From Pseudomonas sihuiensis (GTDB taxonomy: Bacteria > Pseudomonadota > Gammaproteobacteria > Pseudomonadales > Pseudomonadaceae): 64,000 nt of DNA. Of this stretch, positions 53,747-63,586 are shown piece by piece; within the stretch, counting starts at the first letter, position 1; the number at the start of each line of letters is the position of its first letter. Below the pieces are notes generated by a model. That model saw only the letters and a program-made list of their open reading frames with translations. It did no database searches and had not been told where the DNA came from. Where the stretch lies: positions 4,588,001-4,652,000 of the forward strand of contig NZ_LT629797.1 in assembly GCF_900106015.1 (NCBI RefSeq), written 5' to 3'. Position numbers and translations under genes: made by a program.

Positions 53747-54754
53747 ATGTCCCGCGTCACCCTGAGCCGCTACCTGATCGAGCAGACTCGCAGCCACAAC
53801 ACCCCGGCCGATCTGCGTTTTCTTATCGAAGTCGTGGCGCGGGCCTGCAAGGCGATCAGCCACCAGGTTTCCAAGGGCGCCCTCGGCGGCGTGCTGGGCA
53901 GCCTGGACAGCGAAAACGTGCAGGGCGAAGTACAGAAGAAGCTCGACGTGATCTCCAACGAAATCCTCCTCGAAGCCAACGAGTGGGGCGGCCACCTGGC
54001 CGGCATGGCCTCCGAGGAAATGGACAACGCCTACCAGATTCCCGGCAAGTACCCCAAGGGTGCCTACCTGCTGGTTTTCGACCCGCTGGATGGCTCCAGC
54101 AACATCGACGTCAACGTCTCGGTCGGCACTATCTTCTCGGTGCTGCGCAGCCCCGAGCGCAACGGTGAAACCGGCGACCTGGGCGAGGAAGCCTTCCTCC
54201 AGCCGGGCACCCAGCAGGTTGCCGCCGGTTACGCCATCTACGGCCCGCAGACCATGCTGATGCTGACCCTGGGCGATGGCGTAAAAGGCTTCACCCTGGA
54301 TCGTGAACTCGGCAGCTTCGTGCTCACCCACGACAACATCAAGGTGCCGGAGTCGACCAAGGAATTCGCCATCAACATGTCCAACCAGCGCCACTGGGAA
54401 GCCCCGGTGCAGCGTTACGTCTCCGAGCTGCTGGCCGGTGAAACCGGGCCGCTGGGGCGCAACTACAACATGCGCTGGATCGCCTCGATGGTGGCCGACG
54501 TGCACCGTATCCTCACCCGCGGTGGTGTGTTCATGTACCCGCGTGATGCCCGCGAGCCGGACAAGCCGGGCAAGCTGCGCCTGATGTACGAGGCCAACCC
54601 GATGTCGATGATCATCGAACAGGCCGGTGGCGCTGCGACCGACGGTAACCAGCGCATTCTCGATATCCAGCCCACTTCCCTGCACCAGCGCGTGCCGGTA
54701 TTCCTCGGCTCCAAGGAAGAAGTGCTGCGTATCACCGCCTACCACCGCAACTGA
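53747..54754 (+). CDS. fbp: Fructose-1,6-bisphosphatase, class I
   Basis: This gluconeogenic enzyme hydrolyses fructose 1,6-bisphosphate. The 335-residue length is normal. Metal- and substrate-binding motifs are clear: the Glu of [27 protein letters not shown], and [22 protein letters not shown] 53747 lies after CGGAG, 35 bases past the cyclase stop. The stop overlaps the DUF924 start (TGATG). Confidence 0.97.
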   Translation: MSRVTLSRYLIEQTRSHNTPADLRFLIEVVARACKAISHQVSKGALGGVLGSLDSENVQGEVQKKLDVISNEILLEANEWGGHLAGMASEEMDNAYQIPGKYPKGAYLLVFDPLDGSSNIDVNVSVGTIFSVLRSPERNGETGDLGEEAFLQPGTQQVAAGYAIYGPQTMLMLTLGDGVKGFTLDRELGSFVLTHDNIKVPESTKEFAINMSNQRHWEAPVQRYVSELLAGETGPLGRNYNMRWIASMVADVHRILTRGGVFMYPRDAREPDKPGKLRLMYEANPMSMIIEQAGGAATDGNQRILDIQPTSLHQRVPVFLGSKEEVLRITAYHRN

Positions 54755-55353
54755 TGAGCGCCTGGCAGCCGCTGCTCGACTGGTGGTTCGGTGCCGAAGG
54801 CAGCGCTACCGAAGTCGCCGCAGCGCGCCAGGGGTTGTGGTTCGGCAAGCGCGACAGCCAGGATCGTGAGGCAGAGGCGCGGTTCGGCGCCCTGGTCGAG
54901 CGGGCGTTGGCTGGCGATCTCAAGGATTGGCTGGATGACCCGCAGGGTTGGCTGGCACAGCTGATCCTGCTCGATCAGCTGCCGCGCATGATCTTTCGCG
55001 ATACGCCGCGGGCCTTTGCCGGCGACAGCCGGGCTCGCCCATTGCTGCAGGACGGCCTTGAGCGTGGCTGGGATCGTAGGCTGACGCCGATCCAGCGGGT
55101 GTTTGCCTATCTGGTCTTCGAGCACGCCGAAGATCTGCCCTTGCAGGACCGTGCGGTCGAGCTGTTTGCTGATCTGCTGAACGAAGCCGCTGTCGATGAG
55201 CGGCCATTGTTCGCTAATTTCCTCGATTTCGCCGAGCGCCATCAGCGGGTGATTGCCCGTTTCGGTCGCTTCCCTCATCGCAATGCGATTCTCGGTCGCG
55301 CCTGCACTGACGAAGAGCAGGCCTTCCTGCGGGAACCCGGCTCGCGTTTCTGA
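54754..55353 (+). CDS. DUF924 family protein
   Basis: The 199-residue, mostly helical protein matches DUF924: an N-terminal WQPLLDWWFG, the middle LILLDQLPRMIFRDTPRAFAGD and VFAYLVFEHAEDLPLQDRAVELF, and the end HRNAILGRACTDEEQAFL. The fold is TPR-like and the function unknown. It is translationally coupled to fbp. Confidence 0.92.
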   Translation: MSAWQPLLDWWFGAEGSATEVAAARQGLWFGKRDSQDREAEARFGALVERALAGDLKDWLDDPQGWLAQLILLDQLPRMIFRDTPRAFAGDSRARPLLQDGLERGWDRRLTPIQRVFAYLVFEHAEDLPLQDRAVELFADLLNEAAVDERPLFANFLDFAERHQRVIARFGRFPHRNAILGRACTDEEQAFLREPGSRF

Positions 55354-55422
55354 ACTCCAAGCGGGCAAGTCGTCGCCGGCTATGCCAAGCTTGCTGGCAC
55401 CTTCCCATCAGGAGCTTCATCC

Positions 55423-55674
55423 ATGTCGATGCGTATCGTCGCGTTGCTCGCCTGCTGCCTGCTCGCTGCCTGCAGCAAGGTCAATCAGGAAAACTACTCC
55501 AAGCTCAAGGCCGGTATGAGCAAGCAGGAAGTGGAAAGCCTGCTCGGCGCGCCCGGTGAGTGTGCCGGCGCACTGGGGATGACCAGTTGCACCTGGGGCG
55601 ACGACAAGGCCTATATCAGTGTCCAGTACGCCGGGGACAAGGTCATGCTGTTCTCCGGCAAGGGACTCAAGTAA
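55423..55674 (+). CDS. Small lipoprotein with SmpA/BamE-like domain (DUF3862-like)
   Basis: The 83-residue precursor has a lipoprotein signal with lipobox LLAAC. After the lipid-anchored Cys it reads YSKLKAGMSKQEVESLLGAP, the helix-turn pattern of BamE-like folds, then CTWGDDKAYISVQYAGDKV, with two further Cys residues that could form a disulfide. DUF3862 is the most likely family; function is unknown. AGGAGC precedes ATG 55423. Confidence 0.85.
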   Translation: MSMRIVALLACCLLAACSKVNQENYSKLKAGMSKQEVESLLGAPGECAGALGMTSCTWGDDKAYISVQYAGDKVMLFSGKGLK

Positions 55675-55686
55675 ACAGGAGCTTCC

Positions 55687-56229
55687 ATGCGTTCGATCCT
55701 AATCGCCAGCGCCATTCTCGCCCTGGCCGGCTGCGCCAATTCCGGTACCGGCAGCATCCCCAAACCGCCACCGCAGACCATGCAGGTCGACCTGCAGCGC
55801 TACCAGGGCACCTGGTACGAGCTGGCGCGCCTGCCGATGTTCTTCCAGCGCAACTGCGTGCAGTCCGAAGCGCATTACGGTCTGCGTGACGATGGCCGCA
55901 TCGACGTGACCAACCGCTGCCGCGACAAGGACGGTGAGTGGATCGAGGCCAAGGGCGTCGCCGAGCCTCAGGTCGAAGGGCAAACCGACAAGCTGTGGGT
56001 ACGCTTCGATAACTGGGCCAGCAAGCTGCTGCCGATCAAGGGCGACTACTGGGTGATCTACCACGACGAGGACTATCGCGTGGCACTGGTCGGTCACCCG
56101 GAGCACAAGTACCTCTGGCTGCTCTCGCGCACCCCTGAGGTGGATCAGGAAACCCGCGACAAGCTGCTCAGCGTCGCGCGCGAGCAGGGCTACGTCACCT
56201 CGGACCTGATCTGGCGTCAGGCCGATTGA
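55687..56229 (+). CDS. blc: Bacterial lipocalin (outer-membrane lipoprotein Blc)
   Basis: The 180-residue precursor has the lipobox ALAGC and the lipocalin barrel: the first conserved GxW region RYQGTWYELARLPMFFQRNC, the YGLRDDGRIDVTNRC strand and YWVIYHDEDYRVALVG. Blc-type lipocalins sit on the outer membrane and bind fatty acids or lysophospholipids, often in stationary phase. It follows the small lipoprotein by 12 bases, so both are probably one transcript. Confidence 0.94.
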   Translation: MRSILIASAILALAGCANSGTGSIPKPPPQTMQVDLQRYQGTWYELARLPMFFQRNCVQSEAHYGLRDDGRIDVTNRCRDKDGEWIEAKGVAEPQVEGQTDKLWVRFDNWASKLLPIKGDYWVIYHDEDYRVALVGHPEHKYLWLLSRTPEVDQETRDKLLSVAREQGYVTSDLIWRQAD

Positions 56230-56285
56230 TACACCTATAGCCGGATTGCATCGGCTACGTAACTGGGTGCGTTAGGCCTGCCCCT

Positions 56286-56356
56286 GTAGGAGCGAGCTTG
56301 CTCGCGATCAGATCGGCTGGCGAACATCGAGGGATCGCCGGCAAGCCGGCTCCTAC
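56286..56356. repeat. REP-like inverted repeat pair (GTAGGAGC / GCTCCTAC)
   Basis: GTAGGAGCGAGCTTGCTCGC (from 56286) faces CGGCAAGCCGGCTCCTAC (to 56356). It lies between two convergent genes; a short CCGGATTGCATCGGC element precedes it at about 56241. Confidence 0.8.
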
Positions 56357-56380
56357 GCAGGCGGGGGCCGGGCTACGCTT

Positions 56381-56818
56381 TCACTCCCAGTCCAGGCGCG
56401 CCAGCTTCCATTCGCTGCCGTCGAGCCACCACTCCAGTTTCACCGAATAGTGCCGCGCGCTATCGGGGATCAACCCCTCGGCGCCACTCAGACCTACCTG
56501 AGCTTCGGTATAGCCCTTGCTGCTGATCGCCGAGTCGATCCAGCTGTTCTTGCCCAGTGCGATGACCTTGATGTTCTTGTGGCGCAGGAACAGCAGGGTC
56601 ATGGTGCGCTTGGCCCATTCACGGTCCAGCTCCTGGCGGGCCAAGAAGTCGCCATGCAACTGCTCCAGCACTGCACCGCTGCTCTTGGCCTCGATGTTGT
56701 CCTGCAACTGCTGAACGGCCGCCTCCAGAGCGGCCTGCGGGTCGTCACGGCCGCCGCAGCCGGTGAGCAGGAGGGTGAGAGACATAAACAGCGACCAAGC
56801 CAGATGACGCATCGACAT
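56381..56818 (-). CDS. Hypothetical lipoprotein
   Basis: The 145-residue precursor has a lipoprotein signal (WSLFMSLTLLLTGC). The mature part is helical at first (ALEAAVQQLQDNIEAKSSGAVLEQL), then a mixed domain resembling NTF2-like folds, ending in WWLDGSEWKLARLDWE. I cannot name a function. I chose ATG 56818 because AAGGAAG lies seven bases upstream; the ATG at 56836 would place that site inside the coding region. Confidence 0.82.
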   Translation of the reverse strand: MSMRHLAWSLFMSLTLLLTGCGGRDDPQAALEAAVQQLQDNIEAKSSGAVLEQLHGDFLARQELDREWAKRTMTLLFLRHKNIKVIALGKNSWIDSAISSKGYTEAQVGLSGAEGLIPDSARHYSVKLEWWLDGSEWKLARLDWE

Positions 56819-56896
56819 GCTGAACTTCCTTTTCATGGTTATGATGCCGGGCAGAGTGGAACACGGCAGTTGTAGCCCAGCCAACAGGAGCCAACC

Positions 56897-57868
56897 ATGC
56901 AGACTTTGTACCCGGAGATCAAACCCTACGCTCGCCATGAACTGGCGGTCGAGCAACCGCACGTGCTGTACATCGACGAGAGCGGCTCTGCGGACGGGTT
57001 GCCGGTACTGTTCATCCATGGCGGCCCTGGTGCAGGCTGCGATTCAGCCAGCCGCCGTTACTTCGATCCTGCCCTGTATCGCATCGTCACCTTCGACCAG
57101 CGTGGCTGTGGCCGTTCGACTCCGCACGCGAGCCTGGAAAACAACACCACCCAGGCGTTGATCGCCGATATCGAGCGTATTCGTGAGCACCTGGGTATCG
57201 ACAAGTTCGTGCTGTTCGGTGGCTCCTGGGGCTCGACCCTGGCGTTGGCTTATGCACAGGCGCATCCGCAGCGCGTGCATGGGCTGATTCTGCGCGGCAT
57301 CTTCCTGTGTCGGCCGCAGGAGTTCAGCTGGTTCTATCAGGAGGGTGCCAGTCGTCTGTTCCCCGATTACTGGGAGGATTACGTGGCGCCCATCCCGGTC
57401 GAGGAGCGTGGCGATCTGATGCGGGCCTTCTACAAACGCCTGACGGGTGCCGACCAGATTGCCCAGATGCATGCAGCCAAGGCCTGGTCGACCTGGGAAG
57501 GCCGCACCGCCACCCTGCGTCCGAATACTCAGGTAGTCGATCGTTTCAGCGAGGCACATCGGGCACTGTCCATTGCCCGTATCGAGTGCCACTACTTCGT
57601 CAATGACGCTTTCCTCGAACCCAACCAGCTGCTCCGTGACATACCGAAGATCGCTCACTTGCCGGGTATCATCGTACATGGGCGCTACGATGCCATCTGC
57701 CCGCTGGATAACGCCTGGGCGCTGCATCAGGCCTGGCCCAACAGCGAGCTGCAGATCATCCGTGACGCCGGCCACTCGGCGGCGGAACCCGGTATTACCG
57801 ACGCGCTGATCCGCGCAGCCGAACAGATGGCCCGGCGCCTGCTCAACCTGCCGCCGGAGGATGCATGA
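56897..57868 (+). CDS. pip: Proline iminopeptidase (prolyl aminopeptidase)
   Basis: This S33-family hydrolase removes N-terminal proline from peptides in the cytoplasm. The 323 residues carry the oxyanion region HGGPGAGC, the nucleophile elbow GGSWGS, and the catalytic Asp (HGRYDAICP) and His (DAGHSA). ATG 56897 follows AGGAG. It overlaps dtd by four bases. Confidence 0.97.
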   Translation: MQTLYPEIKPYARHELAVEQPHVLYIDESGSADGLPVLFIHGGPGAGCDSASRRYFDPALYRIVTFDQRGCGRSTPHASLENNTTQALIADIERIREHLGIDKFVLFGGSWGSTLALAYAQAHPQRVHGLILRGIFLCRPQEFSWFYQEGASRLFPDYWEDYVAPIPVEERGDLMRAFYKRLTGADQIAQMHAAKAWSTWEGRTATLRPNTQVVDRFSEAHRALSIARIECHYFVNDAFLEPNQLLRDIPKIAHLPGIIVHGRYDAICPLDNAWALHQAWPNSELQIIRDAGHSAAEPGITDALIRAAEQMARRLLNLPPEDA

Positions 57869-58302
57869 AGCTGCTGATCCAGCGCGTCAGCGGTGCACGG
57901 GTGGAGGTGGAAGGTGAGCTGGTGGGCGGCATCGATCAGGGCCTGCTGGCGCTGGTCGGCATCGAGCCGCAAGACGATCAGGCCAGCCTGTCCCGCGCGT
58001 TGCACAAACTGCTGAACTACCGCGTGTTCAGCGATGAAGCGGGCAAGATGAATCGCTCGCTGACGGACGTGCAAGGCGGGCTATTGTTGGTCTCGCAGTT
58101 CACCCTGGCAGCCGACACCAAGAGCGGCATGCGCCCCAGCTTCTCTAGCGCAGCGCCACCCGCGCAGGGCGCTGCGCTGTTCGATGCTCTGGTGGAAATG
58201 GCCAGAGCCCAGCACCCGCAGGTCGCCACCGGACGCTTCGGCGCCAATATGCAGGTGCACCTGATCAACGATGGGCCGGTGACCTTTCTGCTTGAGGTTT
58301 GA
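57865..58302 (+). CDS. dtd: D-aminoacyl-tRNA deacylase
   Basis: The 145-residue enzyme frees tRNA from mischarged D-amino acids. The two hallmark motifs are clear: [17 protein letters not shown] (with SQxT) and [10 protein letters not shown] (with NxGPxT). The length is the family standard. The ATGA overlap with pip indicates translational coupling. Confidence 0.97.
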   Translation: MKLLIQRVSGARVEVEGELVGGIDQGLLALVGIEPQDDQASLSRALHKLLNYRVFSDEAGKMNRSLTDVQGGLLLVSQFTLAADTKSGMRPSFSSAAPPAQGAALFDALVEMARAQHPQVATGRFGANMQVHLINDGPVTFLLEV

Positions 58303-58390
58303 GGCGTGGCCTGCGGGTATGAGTAGGGCGTACTCGCCGCAGGCAGTACGCCGAGTCGTACCCTATGGCGGACTGTTCGCTGACGCTACG

Positions 58391-58471
58391 AGCGGCCGGC
58401 GCTCCGGACCGCCCTACAGCGGCCGGCGCTCCGGACCGCCCTACAGCGGCCGGCGCTCCGGTCCGCACTAC
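58391..58471. repeat. Three tandem 27-base repeats
   Basis: A 27-base unit (AGCGGCCGGCGCTCCGGACC then GCCCTAC) is repeated three times without spacers at 58391, 58418 and 58445. The third copy has two changes. It lies in the gap between convergent dtd and rsmE. Confidence 0.9.
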
Positions 58472-58485
58472 GTCTGCTGGGGCGT

Positions 58486-59196
58486 TCAGAACAATCTGGC
58501 CAGCAATGCCGGCACTGCCGTCTCCACCCGCAGAATGCGCTCGCCAAGCTGCACCGGTTGCAAGCCTGCTGCTTCGCGCAGCAGCTCGACTTCGTAGGGA
58601 ATCCAGCCGCCTTCCGGGCCGATGGCCAGGGTCACGGCCTCCTGCACTGCACGCGGGCAGGTCGGGTAATCACCGGGGTGGCCGGTCAGGCCAAGTGTGC
58701 CGGCTGCCAGGGCTGGTAGGCGATCCTCGACGAAGGGCTTGAAGCGTTTCTCGATGCTCACTTCGGGCAGCACCGTGTCGCGCGCCTGTTCCAGACCGAG
58801 GATCAGCTGTTCGCGAATGGCCTCGGCCTCGAGAAACGGTGTCTGCCAGAAACTCTTCTCCACCCGGTAGCTGTTGACCAATACCAGGCGCGCCACGCCC
58901 ATGGCGCTGACCGTCTGCAGCACGCGCTTGAGCATCTTCGGGCGGGGCAGGGCGAGGATCAGGGTCAGCGGTAGCTTGGCCGGTGGCTGCTGGTCGAGAC
59001 TGACATGCAGTTCGGCATGCTCGGCATCCAGGGCGATCAGTCGGCCTTCGCCCATCAGGCCGCCAAGATGACCGACGCGCAGGCGATCACCGGTCTCGGC
59101 GCGATGCACTTCATGTAGATGTTTCAGGCGCCTGCCACTGAGGCGTACCTGATCGCCGTCGACGAAGTCGGCGTCCTCCAGCAGCAGCAGGTTCAC
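58486..59196 (-). CDS. rsmE: 16S rRNA (uracil-1498-N3)-methyltransferase
   Basis: RsmE methylates U1498 of 16S rRNA using S-adenosylmethionine. The 236-residue protein has an N-terminal PUA-like part ([26 protein letters not shown]) and a SPOUT methyltransferase domain with LAIGPEGGW and [17 protein letters not shown], which form the cofactor knot. The start is GTG 59196, overlapping the tatC stop by GTGA. It is the last gene of the tat cluster. Confidence 0.95.
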   Translation of the reverse strand: MNLLLLEDADFVDGDQVRLSGRRLKHLHEVHRAETGDRLRVGHLGGLMGEGRLIALDAEHAELHVSLDQQPPAKLPLTLILALPRPKMLKRVLQTVSAMGVARLVLVNSYRVEKSFWQTPFLEAEAIREQLILGLEQARDTVLPEVSIEKRFKPFVEDRLPALAAGTLGLTGHPGDYPTCPRAVQEAVTLAIGPEGGWIPYEVELLREAAGLQPVQLGERILRVETAVPALLARLF

Positions 59197-59987
59197 GGCA
59201 GCGGTGCGGGTGGCTGGTCTTCGGGCTTGGCTTCTTCTTCGGCCTGTTCCTGGTCGCGCTTGCGCTTGACCAGCGCGCCAGCCAGTACACCGGCCTCGAA
59301 CAGTAGCCACATCGGCACGGCCAACAGGGTCTGCGAGAACACGTCCGGCGGCGTCAGCACCATACCGACCACGAAGCAACCGACTATCACATAGGGTCGG
59401 CTCTTGCGCAGGGTGGCGACATCGACAATGCCGACCCAGATAACCAGGAAGGTAGCGATAGGGATTTCGAAGGCCACGCCAAAGGCGAAGAACAGCGTCA
59501 GGACGAAATCAAGGTACTGGCCGATGTCGGTCATCATCGCCACGCCTTCCGGGGTCACGCTGGCGAAGAAGCCGAACATGATCGGGAACACCACGAAGTA
59601 GGCGAAGGCCATGCCGGCGTAGAACAGGAAGATACTGGAAATCAGCAGCGGCACCGCGATGCGTCGCTCATGGGTGTACAGACCCGGCGCGATGAAGCCC
59701 CAGATCTGGTGCAGGATCACCGGCATGCCGAGAAACAACGCACACATCAGGGTCAGCTTGAATGGCGTCAGGAACGGTGAGGCGACCCCTGTGGCGATCA
59801 TCGTCGCGCCTTCTGGCAGATAGGCGCGTAACGGCGCAGCGACCAGGGCGTAGATATCCTGAGCGAAGTAGAACAGGCCGGCGAAGATCAGCAGGATGAT
59901 CACTACACAGCGCAACAGGCGAGTACGCAGCTCGGCCAGGTGCGAGACCAGAGGCATTTCCTGGTCGGCTTGTGGATTATTGCTCAT
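59193..59987 (-). CDS. tatC: Sec-independent protein translocase TatC
   Basis: The 264-residue inner-membrane protein recognises twin-arginine signals. It opens [15 protein letters not shown], the typical first cytoplasmic segment with the conserved HLxELRxR, and has six membrane helices with the conserved FxxFxPGLYxxER loop ([12 protein letters not shown]). The C-terminal tail is charged. It overlaps tatB by four bases. Confidence 0.97.
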   Translation of the reverse strand: MSNNPQADQEMPLVSHLAELRTRLLRCVVIILLIFAGLFYFAQDIYALVAAPLRAYLPEGATMIATGVASPFLTPFKLTLMCALFLGMPVILHQIWGFIAPGLYTHERRIAVPLLISSIFLFYAGMAFAYFVVFPIMFGFFASVTPEGVAMMTDIGQYLDFVLTLFFAFGVAFEIPIATFLVIWVGIVDVATLRKSRPYVIVGCFVVGMVLTPPDVFSQTLLAVPMWLLFEAGVLAGALVKRKRDQEQAEEEAKPEDQPPAPLP

Positions 59988-60328
59988 GGCTGGGGATTCT
60001 TGTCCTGAACGCTCGGGGCCGTGTCGGCAGTCGGTTTGGCGCTGTTCTCCGCTGGCGGATTGTCGCTTTTGCCGGTGCCGAGAATGTCCTGCTTCATCGC
60101 CTGCATTTCCCGCTCGAGCTCGAGAATCCGCTCGTTATGCAACTGACGGCGAATCTCGTCGGCGCCGATCTCGCGCTCCACCTCGGCCTTGATCGAGTTG
60201 AAGCTGCGCTTGATCCGGCCGATCCACAGGCTGGCCGTACGCACGGCGCCTGGCAGGCGCTCAGGGCCGAGCACCACCAGGGCCACCAGACCGACCAGCA
60301 GCAGCTCGGTAAAACCGATGTCGAACAT
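59984..60328 (-). CDS. tatB: Sec-independent protein translocase TatB
   Basis: The 114-residue protein has the single N-terminal helix and hinge [26 protein letters not shown], followed by an amphipathic helix and a charged tail. It forms the receptor complex with TatC. It starts three bases after the tatA stop. Confidence 0.96.
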   Translation of the reverse strand: MFDIGFTELLLVGLVALVVLGPERLPGAVRTASLWIGRIKRSFNSIKAEVEREIGADEIRRQLHNERILELEREMQAMKQDILGTGKSDNPPAENSAKPTADTAPSVQDKNPQP

Positions 60329-60331
60329 GGC

Positions 60332-60565
60332 TTAGTCTTTCTTCGCTGGCTCTTCGACCTTGCGTGCCTGGGCGTCGATGGTCTGGCCCTTGGGCTCTTC
60401 CACGGCTGGCTTTTCAGCTTCGCCGCTATCCATCGATTTGCGGAAACCCTTGATCGCGTCGCCCAGATCCGAGCCAAGGCCTTTCAGGCGCTTGGTGCCG
60501 AACAGCATGACCACGATGAGCAGGATGATCAGGAGTTGCCAGATGCTTATACCGCCAAAGCCCAT
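60332..60565 (-). CDS. tatA: Sec-independent protein translocase TatA
   Basis: The 77-residue protein has [35 protein letters not shown], the membrane helix, FGxKRLK hinge and amphipathic helix of TatA, which forms the translocation pore. It is the first gene of tatABC, 23 bases after hisE. Confidence 0.96.
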   Translation of the reverse strand: MGFGGISIWQLLIILLIVVMLFGTKRLKGLGSDLGDAIKGFRKSMDSGEAEKPAVEEPKGQTIDAQARKVEEPAKKD

Positions 60566-60588
60566 GATATGTACTCCGTAATGAAGGT

Positions 60589-60924
60589 TTATTCGGATTG
60601 CGGTCGCGCGGCTTTTTCCGCGTGGCCGGAGAGGCCGAAACGGCGATCCAGTTCATCCAGCACAGCCTGGGGATGCTGGCCGAGGGCGGCGAGCATGACC
60701 AGGCTATGGAACCACAGATCGGCGGTTTCGTAGATCAGGTCCTTGCAGTCACCGCTGGCGGCGGCGTCCTTGGCGGCGAGGATGGTTTCCACCGATTCCT
60801 CGCCGACCTTTTCCAGAATCTTGTTCAGACCCTTGTGATACAGGCTGGCGACGTAGGAGCTGTCGGCCGCTGCGCCCTTGCGCGACTCCAGCACCTCGGC
60901 CAGGCGGCTCAGGGTGTCACTCAT
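60589..60924 (-). CDS. hisE: Phosphoribosyl-ATP pyrophosphatase
   Basis: The 111-residue enzyme catalyses the second step of histidine synthesis. The helical MazG-like fold has the metal-binding sequence [15 protein letters not shown] and the [15 protein letters not shown] helix. I chose ATG 60924 (MSDTLSRL), with AGGA upstream; it overlaps the hisI stop by eight bases. Confidence 0.96.
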   Translation of the reverse strand: MSDTLSRLAEVLESRKGAAADSSYVASLYHKGLNKILEKVGEESVETILAAKDAAASGDCKDLIYETADLWFHSLVMLAALGQHPQAVLDELDRRFGLSGHAEKAARPQSE

Positions 60925-61315
60925 GGCTGTGTCCTGCATAGATGGCGTGCGGATCTTTCAGCACCGCGTCGACGGTTTTCCAGCCGCCATTCTCGTATAC
61001 CCGATAGAAGCAGCTTTCGCGACCGGTGTGGCAAGCGATGCCGCCCAGTTGTTCGACCATCAGCACGATGACATCGGCGTCGCAGTCCAGGCGCAGCTCG
61101 TGCAGTTTCTGCACATGGCCGGATTCCTCGCCCTTGCGCCACAACTTGCCACGTGAGCGCGACCAGTAGATGGCGCGTTGTTCGCTGGCAGTGAGGGCAA
61201 GGGATTCGCGGTTCATCCAGGCCATCATCAGGATGCGGCCACTCTGGTAGTCCTGGGCGATGGCCGGCACCAGGCCGTCTTCGTTCCAGTGGATTTCGTC
61301 GAGCCAATCGTTCAT
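60917..61315 (-). CDS. hisI: Phosphoribosyl-AMP cyclohydrolase
   Basis: The 132-residue zinc enzyme catalyses the third step of histidine synthesis. The sequence has [14 protein letters not shown], the [17 protein letters not shown] core and [22 protein letters not shown] with metal-ligand Asp and Cys residues. It starts at ATG 61315 (MNDWLDEI). It is a separate gene from hisE, unlike the fused enterobacterial HisIE. Confidence 0.96.
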   Translation of the reverse strand: MNDWLDEIHWNEDGLVPAIAQDYQSGRILMMAWMNRESLALTASEQRAIYWSRSRGKLWRKGEESGHVQKLHELRLDCDADVIVLMVEQLGGIACHTGRESCFYRVYENGGWKTVDAVLKDPHAIYAGHSHE

Positions 61316-61388
61316 CGGTATTCCGTATCTGTTGCGCCGGGCCTCGGCCCGTGAATTCCCCAAGTGTGCCAGCGCCGCAGCCAACTGG

Positions 61389-62972
61389 CTATCGGCGCAG
61401 CACCAGATAGAGCCCGCCGCCGACCATCAGCCAGGCTGGCCAGGTGGCCAGCAGTGGTGCCAGGCCTTGCATGGTGCCGGCGCCGATCAGTGCCGCACCA
61501 AGCAGGCGCAGTGTCCAGTGGTCGCGTGGTGCACTGCTCTGGACCTGTACCGGCTGCTGCAGACGCTCCAGGGTGTCGCGGGCGATCTGTGACAGGTGCG
61601 GCACCTGCTCGGCTTGTTGCTGCAGGTTGCGCAGCAGATGCAGCGGGCTGATGCGTTCGCGCATCCAGCGTTCGAGGAAGGGCTGCGCGGTGCTCCACAG
61701 ATCCAGATCCGGATAGAGCTGACGGCCGAGGCCTTCGATGTTGAGCAGGGTCTTCTGCAGCAGCACCAGCTGCGGCTGCACTTCCATATTGAAGCGCCGG
61801 GCGGTCTGGAACAGGCGCAGCAGCAACTGGCCGAAGGAGATGTCCTTCAGCGGCTTCTCGAAGATCGGCTCGCACACGGTGCGAATCGCCGCTTCGAACT
61901 CGTTGACCTTGGTATCGGCCGGTACCCAGCCCGAGTCGATGTGCAACTGCGCGACCTTGCGGTAGTCGCGCTTGAAGAAGGCGATCAGGTTGCGTGCCAG
62001 GTAGTCCTGGTCCTCGTCGGTGAGGCTGCCGATGATGCCGCAGTCGATGGCGATGTACTGCGGGCTCCACGGCGTGCGGGTGCTGACGAAGATGTTGCCG
62101 GGGTGCATGTCGGCGTGGAAGAAGCTGTCGCGGAACACCTGGGTAAAGAAAATCTCCACGCCGCGCTCGGCCAAAAGTTTCATGTCGGTGCGCTGGTCGG
62201 CCAGGGTCGCCAGGTCGGTCACCGGGATGCCGTAGATGCGCTCCATTACCAGCACCTGGTGGCGGCACAGGTCCCAGTACACCTGCGGTACGTAGAGCAG
62301 AGGCGAGCCGTCGAAGTTCCGCCGCAGCTGGCTGGCGTTGGCTGCTTCGCGCAGCAGATCGAGTTCGTCAAAGATGGTTTTTTCGTAGTCGCTGACTACT
62401 TCCACCGGGCGCAGGCGGCGGGCATCGGCCGAGGCTTTCTCGGCGATACGGGCGATCAGGAACAGCCAGGCCAGATCCTGGCGAATCACCGGCTTGAGGC
62501 CAGGGCGCACTACCTTGACCACCACCTGCTCGCCGCTCTTCAGCTGCGCGGCATGCACCTGAGCCACCGAGGCCGAGGCCAGTGGCTGGCTGTCGAAGCG
62601 GGCGAACAGCTCGCTCACCGGGGCGCCGAGCTGGGCTTCGATCAGGGCGATGGCCTGATCTTCCGGGAAGGGCGGTACCTGATCCTGCAGGCGCGCCAGT
62701 TCATCGGCAATATCCGGCGGCAGCAGGTCGCGGCGGGTGGACAGCAGTTGGCCGAACTTGATGAAGATCGGCCCCAGGTCTTCCAGCGCCAGACGCAGGC
62801 GTGCGCCGCGCGACAGCTCCAGCGGCTTGCGCGGCAGCCAGCGCCAGGGCAGCAGGCAGGACAGCGCGCGCAGCCAGAATGGCAGCGGTAGCTCGAAGAG
62901 CATCTCGTCCAGTTGATAGCGGATGACTACGCGCTGGATGCGCAACAGGCGGCGAACGGCAAGCAGTTTCAT
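61389..62972 (-). CDS. ubiB: Ubiquinone biosynthesis regulatory kinase-like protein UbiB
   Basis: The 527-residue protein of the ABC1/ADCK/COQ8 atypical-kinase family supports ubiquinone synthesis. The KxGQ motif ([16 protein letters not shown]), an Ala-rich nucleotide loop ([11 protein letters not shown]), [10 protein letters not shown] and IDCGIIG are present. Two C-terminal membrane helices anchor it ([15 protein letters not shown] and [14 protein letters not shown]). It overlaps ubiJ by four bases. Confidence 0.97.
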   Translation of the reverse strand: MKLLAVRRLLRIQRVVIRYQLDEMLFELPLPFWLRALSCLLPWRWLPRKPLELSRGARLRLALEDLGPIFIKFGQLLSTRRDLLPPDIADELARLQDQVPPFPEDQAIALIEAQLGAPVSELFARFDSQPLASASVAQVHAAQLKSGEQVVVKVVRPGLKPVIRQDLAWLFLIARIAEKASADARRLRPVEVVSDYEKTIFDELDLLREAANASQLRRNFDGSPLLYVPQVYWDLCRHQVLVMERIYGIPVTDLATLADQRTDMKLLAERGVEIFFTQVFRDSFFHADMHPGNIFVSTRTPWSPQYIAIDCGIIGSLTDEDQDYLARNLIAFFKRDYRKVAQLHIDSGWVPADTKVNEFEAAIRTVCEPIFEKPLKDISFGQLLLRLFQTARRFNMEVQPQLVLLQKTLLNIEGLGRQLYPDLDLWSTAQPFLERWMRERISPLHLLRNLQQQAEQVPHLSQIARDTLERLQQPVQVQSSAPRDHWTLRLLGAALIGAGTMQGLAPLLATWPAWLMVGGGLYLVLRR

Positions 62973-63586
62973 GCGTCGGACTTATTGGCAGAAGTGAGGC
63001 GCTCGATGCGTGCTTCCAGGCGGTCGAGGGCGAGTTTGAGTTGATCCAGCTCGGCGAAACGCGCATCGGCTTCGCGCTGGCCCACCAGGGTGCGTGATTC
63101 TTCGGCCAGGTAGTCGGCCAGATTCTGCTTGAGGCTGGCGGCGCCGTGGCTGGCGAGATTGACCCGGCTGCGCAGGTGACCGGCGAGCAGGGTAGTGGCC
63201 ACCGGGCCGAGCCAGCGCGAGATTTCGTATTCCCAGTCCAGCTCCAGATCCTGCAGGATGCCGGCCAGTTGCAGCAGCACCGCGCTGTCGCCATCGAGCG
63301 ACACTTCCGGGCGATGCAGCACGGCGGTTTTCTCACGGCTCAGGGCCAGGCGCAGCAGGCTGGCGGCAGGTGCGGTGAGCGTGCAGTCGGCGGGTGCATG
63401 CCACTGTGCGGCGAGTTGCAGACCATCACCACTGGGCAGGATGAACAGCTCCAGTGCCGGGCTCTGGCACTGCACGGCGATGACCTTGCCACTCAGTGCC
63501 TGCAGACGCGGCAAGGCCGTGCCATCGAGGCGCAGGGCGCGGTTGAGACCCGCCTCGACGCCCGCCAGCAAGCCCGTGATGAGCAT
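62969..63586 (-). CDS. ubiJ: Ubiquinone biosynthesis accessory factor UbiJ
   Basis: The 205-residue protein has an SCP2-like lipid-binding domain (about residues 15-115) and a C-terminal coiled coil ([25 protein letters not shown]). UbiJ binds ubiquinone intermediates and scaffolds the soluble Ubi complex. Its ATG shares one base with the ubiE stop, so ubiE-ubiJ-ubiB is a tightly coupled operon. Confidence 0.95.
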   Translation of the reverse strand: MLITGLLAGVEAGLNRALRLDGTALPRLQALSGKVIAVQCQSPALELFILPSGDGLQLAAQWHAPADCTLTAPAASLLRLALSREKTAVLHRPEVSLDGDSAVLLQLAGILQDLELDWEYEISRWLGPVATTLLAGHLRSRVNLASHGAASLKQNLADYLAEESRTLVGQREADARFAELDQLKLALDRLEARIERLTSANKSDA

